64,000 bases of DNA from Caldivirga sp. UBA161 (GTDB lineage Archaea > Thermoproteota > Thermoprotei > Thermoproteales > Thermocladiaceae). Below, in pieces: positions 17,178 to 26,842 of this stretch. Positions within the stretch are counted from its first letter, which is position 1. Every line of letters begins with the position of its first letter. Location of the stretch: the NCBI RefSeq assembly GCF_002506515.1, contig NZ_DAXS01000068.1:26552-90551 (forward strand), written 5' to 3'. Both the position numbers and the translations under genes were made by a program. Under the pieces are notes generated by a model, which worked only from the letters and a program-made list of their open reading frames with translations, had not been told where the DNA came from and ran no database searches.

Positions 17178-18860
17178 ATGATTACTAATACTACCACGCA
17201 AAGCCAAATATTGCTTAGTAATATAAGTAGAATTATTGAATTTAATGCTAGTAAAATAATTGAAAATGTTGAATTAAGATTTGATCAATATATAAGCGTT
17301 ATAAACGTGGTGCTGAATAATTCAACATACTACACTCAGTCAAATTCAACAGTCGGCATAGCCACTAAGCCTGTGCCTAAAGGTTATGTGCCATTCATAT
17401 TAATTACATACATAATTTATGCAATATTTATAGTGATTGTGCTAGCTCAATTATTAACAATGATGCATTCTGCGTACGCTAGGTTAAGGGTAATGAAGAA
17501 TGCGGGATCATCGATTAGTAATGTAGGCTGGTTACCCCTAGTTTCAGTAATAATACCTGTTAAGGGGGAGGGGATTGATGCAATTGAGGATGCCGTTAAG
17601 AGGATTATAGGTCTTGACTACCCTAGGGATAAGCTTGAGGTAATAGTGGCCACTGATGATGATGAAGCCACAGCCAATTTAATTAAGAGTACGGTTGAAA
17701 GAATAGGCAGGGTTTATGGATTACGAACATTAGTTAACTGGAGGAGTAAACCAATAGGCTACAAGGGTGGCGCCATTAATGAGGCCGCTAAGTTAGCGAG
17801 GGGGGATGTTTTACTAATACTTGATGTAGACACAACCCTACCTAGGAATTACTTGAAGGTTGCATTAAACTACCTTAACGAGGGGTATGATGCTGTTGGG
17901 GCACCATTCCTGGGTACGCCTAAGGTACCTAATAGCTTCAGTTGGCCCCTAATGATACTATTTAACATACTTAGTGAAATTCAGATCGTTGGTAGGGCTC
18001 TTTCTAGGTTTAGAAGGGGATTTTACATGATTATAGGTAATAATCTCTTGATTAGGAGGGAATTCTTCAATAGGATTAATGGATTATGTTACTGTAAGTC
18101 CGATGATATTGATATAGCCTTAAGAATATGGTTAATGGGTGGTAGGATAGGAATAATGAATGAGAGAGTATTAACTGAAATACCTAGTACATATAGTGCC
18201 TTCAGGTCTCAAACAATAAGATGGGCTACCAATGACATGTGGGCCCTCAAGAGGTACTTCATGGAGATACTTAAGTCAAGGAACAGGGGCGTTATTGATA
18301 AGGTAGATGCCTACCTATGGTTACTTAAGTACCCGTTAGTGTACCTAGGTGTTATTTCAATAGTAACAATGATAATAATGCAGGTATTTAACATACTCAT
18401 ACCACCATTACCAATACTGGTACTCTCAATACTTACTGATGTAGTTGGAGTGGCATTACTAATTATGATAATAATGGTTGGGAGGAGAATGAATTACGGT
18501 TACTGGGACTTATTTAAATCACTTATTGTTGGTGGATTAACAATGTATGCGTTAACATTCCCATTAATGATATACTTGGCTAAGGCCTTACTAAGTGACT
18601 TACCATGGTTGTATACGCCTAAGGCTTCTAAGGCATTATTAAGGCAAAAGTTCATTATTGAACGTTCATCAATAATAGCCTTAATAGTGCTTGGGGTAGT
18701 GTTATTTATGATGGGGCATGTGATAGTATCATTATACGTCTTCGCCAATTCATTATTAATACTAATGGGGTACAGGATTGGTACCATTAATCCAGTAAAT
18801 AGGTTAGGTCATTCAAATAATGATTACATACTAAGTAATTTAGCCAGTAATCTTAATTAA
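17178..18860 (+). CDS. membrane-bound processive family 2 glycosyltransferase
   Basis: 560 residues. An Asn/Ser-rich N-terminal segment of about 70 residues precedes the first TM (about 72-97). The GT2 catalytic domain (about 119-360) has VSVIIPVKG, the DVD motif at 216-218, the acidic DD pair at 309-310 and QTIRW at 345-349, the QxxRW motif of processive synthases such as cellulose and hyaluronan synthases. Five or six TMs fill the C-terminal part. It probably polymerises or adds sugars at the cytoplasmic face and passes the product across the membrane. ATTTATTAAACC centred about 27 bases upstream of the ATG is the promoter. The product is unknown. Confidence 0.85.
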   Translation: MITNTTTQSQILLSNISRIIEFNASKIIENVELRFDQYISVINVVLNNSTYYTQSNSTVGIATKPVPKGYVPFILITYIIYAIFIVIVLAQLLTMMHSAYARLRVMKNAGSSISNVGWLPLVSVIIPVKGEGIDAIEDAVKRIIGLDYPRDKLEVIVATDDDEATANLIKSTVERIGRVYGLRTLVNWRSKPIGYKGGAINEAAKLARGDVLLILDVDTTLPRNYLKVALNYLNEGYDAVGAPFLGTPKVPNSFSWPLMILFNILSEIQIVGRALSRFRRGFYMIIGNNLLIRREFFNRINGLCYCKSDDIDIALRIWLMGGRIGIMNERVLTEIPSTYSAFRSQTIRWATNDMWALKRYFMEILKSRNRGVIDKVDAYLWLLKYPLVYLGVISIVTMIIMQVFNILIPPLPILVLSILTDVVGVALLIMIIMVGRRMNYGYWDLFKSLIVGGLTMYALTFPLMIYLAKALLSDLPWLYTPKASKALLRQKFIIERSSIIALIVLGVVLFMMGHVIVSLYVFANSLLILMGYRIGTINPVNRLGHSNNDYILSNLASNLN

Positions 18861-18917
18861 CCCATTTAGTGAAAATACCTTTTCAATGATTAGCGCTTAA
18901 TCATTTAAGTTATTAAC

Positions 18918-19736
18918 CTAGTAAAGACCTAATTGCCCACTATGCCTAAGCCTTATCGTAGTTATGTTAACTATAATCCACGCTAATGCACCTAGCGCTA
19001 TTATCATGACCAGTGAGTACATTAATTGAATGGAAATCGGCATGTTAATTTCATTAACTCCCAATGCTGATTCCCTCATTAGAATTACTGGATAAGCTAT
19101 TGGTGAGTACTTATTAATTACCTTAACGTATCCATTAACCTCCCCTGGTATTAAGCCTCCAAACGTTGGCAGTATGAATTGAATAATGTTAGTTATGACC
19201 CAATTAGACTTAAGCCTTATCACTAGCATTGAGTAAATCACTGAAATGAATAATAATTCCAGCGTCACTAATACTAGTGATAATATAAGTAATGAGGGAT
19301 TAATTAGGCTTACCCCAGTGTTAAATAGTATGGCGAAGCTTCCTACTATTACAACTAGGTCCATTAACTCATAGGTAATTAATGATAATCCCCAGCCAAT
19401 GAAGTGAATTAACAAGTCCTCTCCCCCGGCTAATACGTATTCTAAGACTCCATCATAACCCTCATCCATTATACCGTGGCCAAAAGCCCATAACCATGTT
19501 GTGTATAGTGAGAATGTGTATGCAATCCAAAGGAATAATTGAAGATCAATACTGCTTAGTTTAATTACTCCATAACCCCTAAGTGTTAGTATGAAGAATG
19601 CTAACCAGAGTGGTGTGGATACTATGAATGCTATATTTTCAGCTGGTTTAGAGAACAGTACCCTAACTCCCCTTTCAAACTCCAGGGCTACTTTACCTAA
19701 TACCACTCTTAAGTACGCTCCTTTCAATTCTACCAT
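18918..19736 (-). CDS. ABC-2 type transporter permease (second permease)
   Basis: About 272 residues with six hydrophobic segments, the ABC-2 membrane plan. It is the third gene of an exporter operon with the ATPase (20466-21377) and the first permease (19693-20469), whose end it overlaps. An ATG five codons further upstream (19751) also exists; I prefer 19736 because a GGGGTG ribosome-binding site lies just before it. The cargo is unknown; such two-permease plus one-ATPase sets resemble DrrAB/Nod-type exporters of lipids, polysaccharides or drugs. Confidence 0.8.
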   Translation of the reverse strand: MVELKGAYLRVVLGKVALEFERGVRVLFSKPAENIAFIVSTPLWLAFFILTLRGYGVIKLSSIDLQLFLWIAYTFSLYTTWLWAFGHGIMDEGYDGVLEYVLAGGEDLLIHFIGWGLSLITYELMDLVVIVGSFAILFNTGVSLINPSLLILSLVLVTLELLFISVIYSMLVIRLKSNWVITNIIQFILPTFGGLIPGEVNGYVKVINKYSPIAYPVILMRESALGVNEINMPISIQLMYSLVMIIALGALAWIIVNITTIRLRHSGQLGLY

Positions 19737-20469
19737 AGGTGAACACCCCAAGCATTAGGTAAGCCACCGTTGAGGCTATTAAGCCGTATAGTAATGCCGA
19801 AGCTCCATTACCCATTATTATGCTTATGGTGGTTTGGTAAAGCTGATACATTGGCATAGCCACCACTATTGCGTTAATCCACTTGGGTAATACATATAAT
19901 GGGTATGTTGCCCCCGAGAGTACTGTTATTAGCGATGTGACTACATTCATTAATGCATCCACATCCCTAATCCTAATTACTACACCTGCTAATGCAAGTC
20001 CAATGCCGTAAAGCGGCATTAACCCTATGATTATGATTATCATGGATGGTATTAACCTAATTAATCCGCTTAATCCAAAGGCGCCGTAAATTATAGGTAA
20101 TGAAGCTACAACATATGCCCCTACGTTAACAAGCACCATCACCATGGATGTAGCGAAAAGCACCATATACATGCTCACTGGAGTAGCCATAAGAGCCTCA
20201 AGCCTCCCCCCACTCCTCTCCTCATTAAGGAACCTGGCTCCTGTCTGAACCATTATTACAGACACCATTATTACCTCAAAGCCTATGAATTGCCTAATGA
20301 AATCCACACCATTAACCCTAGTGAAGAAGGATGCCATGGCGGCCATACCACCTGCCACTAGGTAAGGCATTATTATCAGGATTATTAAGCCTCCGGGCTC
20401 CCTTGAAACTATCTTAAACTCGTTAACCATTATTGCCCAAAATAAGCTAAGTTTATCCGTAATCCTCAC
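19693..20469 (-). CDS. ABC-2 type transporter permease (first permease)
   Basis: 258 residues with six TMs. The region FLNEERSGGRLEALMATPVS after the second TM is the coupling-helix motif seen in ABC-2 permeases, and GATYPLYVLPKWI is the typical segment near the fifth TM. The start is GTG at 20469, overlapping the ATPase stop (GTGA), with a GGTGGT site a few bases upstream, so translation is coupled. It forms the transport channel with the second permease and is driven by the ATPase upstream. Confidence 0.88.
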   Translation of the reverse strand: MRITDKLSLFWAIMVNEFKIVSREPGGLIILIIMPYLVAGGMAAMASFFTRVNGVDFIRQFIGFEVIMVSVIMVQTGARFLNEERSGGRLEALMATPVSMYMVLFATSMVMVLVNVGAYVVASLPIIYGAFGLSGLIRLIPSMIIIIIGLMPLYGIGLALAGVVIRIRDVDALMNVVTSLITVLSGATYPLYVLPKWINAIVVAMPMYQLYQTTISIIMGNGASALLYGLIASTVAYLMLGVFTYGRIERSVLKSGIR

Positions 20470-21377
20470 TTGGAGACCACCTTAATGTAGGCCTCCTCCA
20501 GGGTTGGTTCATTAACTCTGATCCTACTTATTCTAAGTCCATTATCCTCAGCCTCAAGCATTATCCTCCTAAGCTCAGCCACGGGATCAGTGGTCTCAAC
20601 CCTAATTATGCTGCTTCCTGAATCACCACTCACCTCAGCCTCAATAATATACCTTAAACCAAGCTTATCCTTAATATCCCTCGGTGAACCCTCAACCAAA
20701 ACCTTCCCCTCACTAATTATGCCAACCCTATCACACACCTCCTCAACCTCCCATAAATTATGGCTGGTTAACAATATTGCCCTCCCCTCCTTCTTAAGGC
20801 TCTTAATGAGACTCCTAATTGACCTAGCTGACACTGGATCCAGGCCTATTGTTGGTTCATCTAGGAAAACCACGGGTGGGTCGTGGATTAGGGCCCTGGC
20901 TATTGATAACCTAGCCCTCATGCCTAGGCTATACTCCTCATAAGGCCTATTGGCTGCCCAATCAAGGTTAACTAACTTAAGTAATTCCTTACCCCTCTCC
21001 TCAGCCTTCGCCCTACTTAATCCATATAACCTACCAAAGTACACCAGGTTCTCGAATCCGCTTAACCTTGAGTAGAATCCCTTATCTGGGTAAAGCACAA
21101 GCCCTATAATCCCCCTAACTCTTCCAGCTTCCTTAACTACATCAAAGCCATTAACCCTAGCTAACCCTGAATCCGGTATTAATAATGTTGATAGAATCTT
21201 AACCGTGGTAGTCTTACCGGCGCCGTTGGGGCCTAATAAGCCATACACCTCACCCCACTTAATGCTTAATGATACACCGTTTAACGCATTAACCCTAGCC
21301 TTCCTCCTCTTAATTAACCCAACCCTCTCATAGCTTATGAAACTTTTCCTAAGGTCAATGGCCTCAACGGCGCTCAT
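20466..21377 (-). CDS. ABC transporter ATP-binding protein (DrrA/ABC-2 type)
   Basis: Walker A GPNGAGKTT is at residues 49-57, a signature variant YSLGM at 149-153, Walker B VVFLDEP at 169-175, and the H-loop LLTSHN near 202. A C-terminal extension of about 80 residues ends in LEEAYIKVVSK, typical of ABC-2 exporter ATPases. It energises export by the two permeases encoded directly downstream. The three genes form one operon and the ATPase is first, so its promoter lies in the gap before 21428. The signature loop lacks the canonical LSGG, which is common in this subgroup. Confidence 0.92.
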   Translation of the reverse strand: MSAVEAIDLRKSFISYERVGLIKRRKARVNALNGVSLSIKWGEVYGLLGPNGAGKTTTVKILSTLLIPDSGLARVNGFDVVKEAGRVRGIIGLVLYPDKGFYSRLSGFENLVYFGRLYGLSRAKAEERGKELLKLVNLDWAANRPYEEYSLGMRARLSIARALIHDPPVVFLDEPTIGLDPVSARSIRSLIKSLKKEGRAILLTSHNLWEVEEVCDRVGIISEGKVLVEGSPRDIKDKLGLRYIIEAEVSGDSGSSIIRVETTDPVAELRRIMLEAEDNGLRISRIRVNEPTLEEAYIKVVSK

Positions 21378-21427
21378 TAGCTTTATCCACTGGTTGCTAG
21401 GAATTTAAACGTAAGCATAATGCCACT

Positions 21428-21802
21428 TCACTTAGCCTGCTTACCCTGTTCACTAATCAGCTTATTAATCATACTGAGCGCATTAAGTAGATTAGTTAAG
21501 GTTACTGCATAATGATTTACTTCATCAATATCATTGGCCTTAGGTAATTCCCTCGATAATTCCATTATCTTAGAGAAGACCACATCCCTTACATTGATTA
21601 AGCCATACTTAATGTTAACCTCCCTCTCCTCCTCCTCACTCTTAACCACGACAACTTCCCTATCACAATTGGCGCAATAGTAGTTACCACTCTTAAGTTT
21701 AAGCAACGGCGTCCCACATACTGGGCAAGTATACTGAGTTAACACTGCCCCCTGCCTAATTAATTGAGCCATCTTCTTAGCTACTGAATCCTCCTTAGCC
21801 AT
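21428..21802 (-). CDS. Sjogren's autoantigen p27 (SSSCA1) family zinc-ribbon protein
   Basis: 124 residues. The N-terminal helix MAQLIRQGAVL leads into a zinc ribbon with C26-x2-C29 and C43-x2-C46 (YTCPVCGTPL and YYCANCDRE), as in the Auto_anti-p27 family found across archaea and eukaryotes. The C-terminal 70 residues are helical and mostly hydrophilic. Biochemical function is not established; family members are near-universal in Crenarchaeota. It lies 50 bases upstream of the ABC ATPase start on the same strand. Confidence 0.85.
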   Translation of the reverse strand: MAKEDSVAKKMAQLIRQGAVLTQYTCPVCGTPLLKLKSGNYYCANCDREVVVVKSEEEEREVNIKYGLINVRDVVFSKIMELSRELPKANDIDEVNHYAVTLTNLLNALSMINKLISEQGKQAK

Positions 21803-21843
21803 AATTAATTCAATCGTAGGGGCTATTTAAAAAACAAACTACG

Positions 21844-24159
21844 TTAGGAACGTAGAACATGTGGTGAAGCCTTAATGAAGCGTACCTTAAACTCACCCAT
21901 TGAGTAGACCTTATCATAAGTAACTGGTATATTCGTTAGCCTACCGTATTTACCTAAATCTATGCTAAATACATTAGCATCACCGTAAACCTCAACTAAG
22001 AGATTATGAAGGGCATCGGCCGTTAAGTTTATTGAATCAACCGCACTATATGCTATCAATGCCCCATCCTTAACGTAAATTGGTATTCTACTTATTGGTG
22101 AATATGCAGTAATAGTTGTTGGGCCTTTAATAATATTCATACTCCAGTAATCGTACCAATTTCCTTCAGGTAGGTAAACTGATCTCATATCCCCTGAGAA
22201 TATGGGTGCTATTAGCATGTACTCACCAAACATGTATTCATCCTCGATGTCTCTAACAGCCTCATCGTTGGGGTAATCCATTACAAGTGGCCTAACGAAC
22301 GGCTTACCAGCCCTTAAGCCTTCAATTACTTGAGAGTAAATGTATGGTATTAAGGAGTACTTAAACTTAATGAATCCTTTAACTATATTGAAGGCTTCCT
22401 CCCCATACCTCCAAGGTTCCCTCTCACTTACCCCATGGAATCTACTATGCGTTAGTAGTAGGCCCATTTGAGCCCACCTAATGTAAAGCTCAACAGTGGG
22501 TTTACTAGCGTAGCCGCCAATATCCACACTTGAGTACATTATTCCAGAGGTGGCCATTGATAACACGCCCCTAAGTGATGCAGCCATACCCCTCTCCGTG
22601 GAATCAGGATCCCCAGTCCACCTTATTGGGTACTTATGGATACCTAATCCCCCTGACCTACCCCAGACTATTGCCTCCCCCCTCTCACCCTTTATCGCCT
22701 CATAAACAGCCCTATTGTAGAGGACTGGGTATAGGTTATGTATGCATGAGTTAACACCTATTGAGTACTCACCCTCCTCAGGAGCTCCTTCTCCGTAGTC
22801 GGTTTTAATTGCATCAATACCCAGTTTAAGTAGCCTCCTAATCTCCTCAATATATGCGTTACAAGCTTCACTCCTAGTGAAGTCGACTGCGCCGAAATCA
22901 TCAGTCAAGTATCTGTATGTGAATAATTCACCACCCTTCCAGGCAGGCATCTCAACCATTGGCCTGCCCCTAACCTTAACTAGGAATCCCCTATTATTAA
23001 ACTCATTAAACACCCTACTTCCAACTGGGGTGTATGGGTTAACCCATATACTAACCCTGAAGCCTAATTCATGAATCCTCCTAATCATTGATGCTGGGTC
23101 AGGGAATCCATCATGCCACTCAAAGGTGCATCCCTGCCCAGTCCAAGGGTACTCTGAGGCTAGTTTAATGTACTTGTCAGGCCACTTAGACTTAATGTAA
23201 TCAATCAATGGCCTAAAACTCCACCTACCGTTAACCCTATGATACTCCTCAAGCTCTTTCAAGTCCCCTTCACTGAGGCCTAGTTCCCTTAGGAACCTTC
23301 TAAGCGACTCCTTAACAGGCCTGAGGGTGTATATTGGGTCTATGTGAATTACGTCACCGGGTAACCCACGCCTCCTAACCTCCTCAGCGAATTTAATAAC
23401 ATCACCCTGAGTCCTATACTCAGAATACATGTACCCAGTATCCCTCCATAAACTATACCAAACACCAAAGGACCATAGGGGTGGTATCTCAGGATGCCCG
23501 GTGAGTTCCCAGAATGCCTTAATGATTTTACTTGGTTCATTAGATAGAATTAAGTACATAATAACACTACTGGGTATTACTAATTCCCCAACCCCAAGGT
23601 ACCTTGAACCAAAGTCAAGAATAACGCGGCAGTAAGTGTCTATAAGCAGTCCATAACCCTCAGTGGACCAGAAGAATGGGTAGGCTACGTAGGTTTTATC
23701 ATTAGGTAAACCCCCTGGATCAACGACATATACCTCAAGCCTCTGCCCAACTCTATTAAGCCTATTAAACCACTCACCAGCCCCATATATCCCCTCACCC
23801 GGCTTTATTGAGAATGGTATATGCAATTCATCACCAACTCTACGGAAGTAACCCCAGCCCACTGCAACTTTATTACTGAATACCACCTTACTATTCCTCG
23901 AAATTGTTAGTGATAATGGATTAGTGTCAACAATTATTGAATATTCATTAATACTAGTACTAATGCTCCTAGGCTCAACAGCACCACTGGATTCACTTAA
24001 CTCAATGCTAAGCGTAGTTGTATTTAATGGTAATCGCCTTATTGTTAAATTATAGGTTAATCCACTTATTAAAACCCTCGCCATTAAAATAACCTCTGCA
24101 TCCTTCAAGGTAGATTCATTCTCGATGGCGGAGAAGCTTATGGGCTTGCAGGGATTCAT
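21844..24159 (-). CDS. GH31 alpha-xylosidase-like glycosidase
   Basis: A large (771 aa) retaining GH31 glycosidase. The nucleophile is the Asp of IKTDYGEG, about residue 454; the KTD-(Y/F/W)-GE form is that of alpha-xylosidases (YicI, Sulfolobus XylS), whereas alpha-glucosidases have WLDMNE. The acid/base Asp is in RWTGDPDS (about 517). The N-terminal beta-sandwich is complete (GIYGAGEWFNRL). About 55 extra residues sit between VIHIDPI and FEWHDGFPD, where relatives have a short loop. The start at 24159 is chosen because TACTTAAAAGT centred near 24187 is 27-28 bases upstream; a TTG at 24171 is in frame. It is divergent from the GH20 gene. The likely substrate is isoprimeverose-type or other alpha-xylosides. 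Confidence 0.88.
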   Translation of the reverse strand: MNPCKPISFSAIENESTLKDAEVILMARVLISGLTYNLTIRRLPLNTTTLSIELSESSGAVEPRSISTSINEYSIIVDTNPLSLTISRNSKVVFSNKVAVGWGYFRRVGDELHIPFSIKPGEGIYGAGEWFNRLNRVGQRLEVYVVDPGGLPNDKTYVAYPFFWSTEGYGLLIDTYCRVILDFGSRYLGVGELVIPSSVIMYLILSNEPSKIIKAFWELTGHPEIPPLWSFGVWYSLWRDTGYMYSEYRTQGDVIKFAEEVRRRGLPGDVIHIDPIYTLRPVKESLRRFLRELGLSEGDLKELEEYHRVNGRWSFRPLIDYIKSKWPDKYIKLASEYPWTGQGCTFEWHDGFPDPASMIRRIHELGFRVSIWVNPYTPVGSRVFNEFNNRGFLVKVRGRPMVEMPAWKGGELFTYRYLTDDFGAVDFTRSEACNAYIEEIRRLLKLGIDAIKTDYGEGAPEEGEYSIGVNSCIHNLYPVLYNRAVYEAIKGERGEAIVWGRSGGLGIHKYPIRWTGDPDSTERGMAASLRGVLSMATSGIMYSSVDIGGYASKPTVELYIRWAQMGLLLTHSRFHGVSEREPWRYGEEAFNIVKGFIKFKYSLIPYIYSQVIEGLRAGKPFVRPLVMDYPNDEAVRDIEDEYMFGEYMLIAPIFSGDMRSVYLPEGNWYDYWSMNIIKGPTTITAYSPISRIPIYVKDGALIAYSAVDSINLTADALHNLLVEVYGDANVFSIDLGKYGRLTNIPVTYDKVYSMGEFKVRFIKASPHVLRS

Positions 24160-24302
24160 AATTGTACACAATATTTCATTTACTTTTAAGTATTTACATC
24201 ATTGATTTCCTGCATTAATACTAAAGTTTAATGAAGCATGATTAAGTTTGATTTAGATAACACTAGAATATTATAGGTTCTAAGCTTATTAAGGCTACCT
24301 GC

Positions 24303-25973
24303 ATGCTGGTAATTATGAGTATGGGTGAGGAAATTTTAATAGTACCGCAGCCTAAGCAGCTGCAATTTAATGGTGAATGGTTTAGATTCGATGGTTTCAG
24401 TAATCTGCCTGACAACATAACCTCTGACTTCAATATACCTAAGGGTTCCTGGGAAATTAAATTAAGTGAGGAGGAGGGTGATCATTGTTCAATTAATGTT
24501 AATAATGGTTCAATAGAAGCCAGGGGGAATAAGTACATTTGCTATGCCACAGTTATTCAATTAACAATGCAGAGGAGCGGCTTTATACCCAGTGTTGAGG
24601 TTTATGAGGAACTTAGCTTTAAGATAAGGGGCTTCCACATGGATATAGCCAGGGGTGGTGTGCCGAATCTTGAGACCTTTAAAAACATTATTAAGTGGCT
24701 TTTCCTACTTAAGTATAATTACTTCTTCATTTACCTGGAGGACCTTTACCCGTGGAGGAGCTACCCAGATATAGGTGCTTTAAGGGGTAGGTTAAGTGAG
24801 GAGGAGTGGAATACTATAGTTAATTACGGTGAATCATACGGCATTGAGGTTGTGCCATCATTAGAGCTACTGGGCCACATGGAGAACATACTATCATTAC
24901 CAAAATACAGTAGGTTTAAGGAACTTTGGTGGGTTCCACGTGATGGTACATTAGATGCAAGCAGTGAGGATGCGAGGGCATTCGCGTTAAGGTTGCTTCA
25001 GGATGTTCTTGAAACCAGTAAATCAAGGTTAATACACGTGGGTGGTGATGAAACATGGTCACTGGGTAGAGGTAGGAGCCTTGATAAGGTTGGCTTCGTC
25101 TTTAAGGGCCCTGAACTGTACTTAACGCATTATAGGGCTATATTAAATATGGTTAAGAAGTATGGTAAAGTACCTGTGGTTTGGGGTGACATGTTAACCG
25201 GAATATATTTACCCAGTGAGGAGAGGACCATATGGGAGGGCGTTATTAATGATAAGATGTGGGATGAGGTGATTATAGCTAATTGGAATTATGAACCATT
25301 AAATGTGGAGGATTTCCTAAACATGATAGATAAGGTTGGGCACTACAGTAATCAATTGGCATGCCCAGGCTTATCAAACTGGAACAGGTTCTACCCAGAC
25401 TTCGAAAGAGCATTAACCAATGTTAAGAACTTTCTAATGGCAGCCAAGGAGAGGAAACTGGGTGGATTCCTAATAACTGCATGGGGTGATGATGGTGAGG
25501 AATGCCTATTCACATACCTAACACCCCTAATACTGGCTTCAATGGAGATAGCTGAGGGTACGGGTGATTGGGAGGCTAAGTGGATTAGGTTAAGTAGTGA
25601 GGATGAGGGTGTTTTAAAGGCCCGTAAATTATTCGGTAAGGGAATAGTGTCCTCTAATATAAAAAACGTAATATACTTGGATAGGTTAAGTACTATGAGT
25701 AATGAAGCTAAGGAAATGATTAAGGATGAATGGGGCAAGATACTTAACGAATTAAGGAATGTGAAGCTCCCTGAGAGTTTAGAATTAATTAGGAGCATGA
25801 TGGAACTCGGCTTAAGGGTAATTAAGGGTGAGGCAAAGGCTGATGATTACTGGAGCATAATTGATGCTTATGCTAAACTATGGTTAAGTGAAAGAAAACC
25901 AGAGGGCTTATCTAACATATTATCTAGGTTCGGTAAATCAATGCTAATTCTTAAGTATAATTTAAAAGGATAA
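24303..25973 (+). CDS. GH20 beta-N-acetylhexosaminidase-like glycosidase
   Basis: 556 residues. KIRGFHMDIARGG (about 107-119) is the conserved first strand of the GH20 barrel. HVGGDE (245-250) carries the catalytic D249-E250 pair used in substrate-assisted cleavage of GlcNAc or GalNAc. A small GH20b-like domain precedes the barrel and a helical tail of about 130 residues follows. No signal peptide is visible, so it probably acts on imported or cytoplasmic oligosaccharides. Three in-frame ATGs (24303, 24315, 24321) are possible starts; a TATA-like AGCTTATTAAGG near 24288 best fits 24315. A TIM-barrel isomerase and an MFS carrier follow. Confidence 0.83.
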   Translation: MLVIMSMGEEILIVPQPKQLQFNGEWFRFDGFSNLPDNITSDFNIPKGSWEIKLSEEEGDHCSINVNNGSIEARGNKYICYATVIQLTMQRSGFIPSVEVYEELSFKIRGFHMDIARGGVPNLETFKNIIKWLFLLKYNYFFIYLEDLYPWRSYPDIGALRGRLSEEEWNTIVNYGESYGIEVVPSLELLGHMENILSLPKYSRFKELWWVPRDGTLDASSEDARAFALRLLQDVLETSKSRLIHVGGDETWSLGRGRSLDKVGFVFKGPELYLTHYRAILNMVKKYGKVPVVWGDMLTGIYLPSEERTIWEGVINDKMWDEVIIANWNYEPLNVEDFLNMIDKVGHYSNQLACPGLSNWNRFYPDFERALTNVKNFLMAAKERKLGGFLITAWGDDGEECLFTYLTPLILASMEIAEGTGDWEAKWIRLSSEDEGVLKARKLFGKGIVSSNIKNVIYLDRLSTMSNEAKEMIKDEWGKILNELRNVKLPESLELIRSMMELGLRVIKGEAKADDYWSIIDAYAKLWLSERKPEGLSNILSRFGKSMLILKYNLKG

Positions 25974-26013
25974 TAGTAGCAATGCTTAAATAGAGGTTCA
26001 AGCATAATGTATT

Positions 26014-26835
26014 ATGAACCTAGGGGTTTCAACATACTCCTTCTGGCACTTTGAGGGTGAGAAGATGCCCATTAATAATTACTTAGAGAGAGCTGCTAAA
26101 CATGGGTTCAGTGGTGTTGAAATTCTTGAGGATCATTTAAGTGGACTCAATACAGGGGATTTAAGGGAGGTTAAGAGGGTAGCCTTCACGCTTGGATTAA
26201 GCATATACGCTGTATCAATTCACAATGATTTTATTAACCCACTCACTGGTTCAAGGGATAAGGAGGTTGAGTTAGTGAAGAAGTGGTTAAATGCAGCCTA
26301 TGTCCTTGGAGCATCCATAATTAGGATTAATTCAGGTAGGTGGAGGACAATTAAGAGTTTTGATGAGTTAATGAGGAATAAGGGTAAAGAACCACCATTA
26401 CCAGGTTATACTGAGGAGGATGCATTAAGGTGGGTTGAGGAGTCAATAAGAAGCCTACTACCCACTGCTGAGGATTTAGGAATAATACTTGGCCTTGAGA
26501 ATCATTGGGGGATTTCAGGTAAGGCGTCAAACATGGTTAAAATGTTTAATGACGTACCATCAAAGTACTTTAGGGCAGTAATGGATATAGGTAACTTCAT
26601 TGAGGATACCTATGGGCAACTGGAGATGATAGCGCCCTACACTGCAATGGTTCATGCTAAGACATACTTTGGTGGTGGCGTGTGGTATACCTTGGATATA
26701 GATTACGATAGGGTTTTCAACATTCTTAAGAATCATGGATTCAATGGCTGGGTTTCACTGGAGTATGAGGGTAGGGAAGATTATGATACTGGTGTTGCTA
26801 AGAGTAGGGAATTGCTTCTAAAGTACATTAGGTAA
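26014..26835 (+). CDS. sugar phosphate isomerase/epimerase-like TIM-barrel protein
   Basis: 273 residues of the xylose-isomerase-like AP_endonuc_2 fold. Conserved pieces are GFSGVEILEDH, GASIIRINSG, LGLENHWG (metal Glu), AVMDIGNF (metal Asp), MVHAKTYF (metal His) and VSLEYEG (metal Glu), so the divalent-metal site is complete. Members interconvert ketoses or inosose-type intermediates; specificity cannot be read here. It starts 40 bases after the GH20 gene on the same strand and probably serves the same catabolic route. The ATG is immediately followed by a good N-terminal strand (NLGVSTYSF). Confidence 0.82.
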   Translation: MNLGVSTYSFWHFEGEKMPINNYLERAAKHGFSGVEILEDHLSGLNTGDLREVKRVAFTLGLSIYAVSIHNDFINPLTGSRDKEVELVKKWLNAAYVLGASIIRINSGRWRTIKSFDELMRNKGKEPPLPGYTEEDALRWVEESIRSLLPTAEDLGIILGLENHWGISGKASNMVKMFNDVPSKYFRAVMDIGNFIEDTYGQLEMIAPYTAMVHAKTYFGGGVWYTLDIDYDRVFNILKNHGFNGWVSLEYEGREDYDTGVAKSRELLLKYIR

Positions 26836-26842
26836 TAACACC

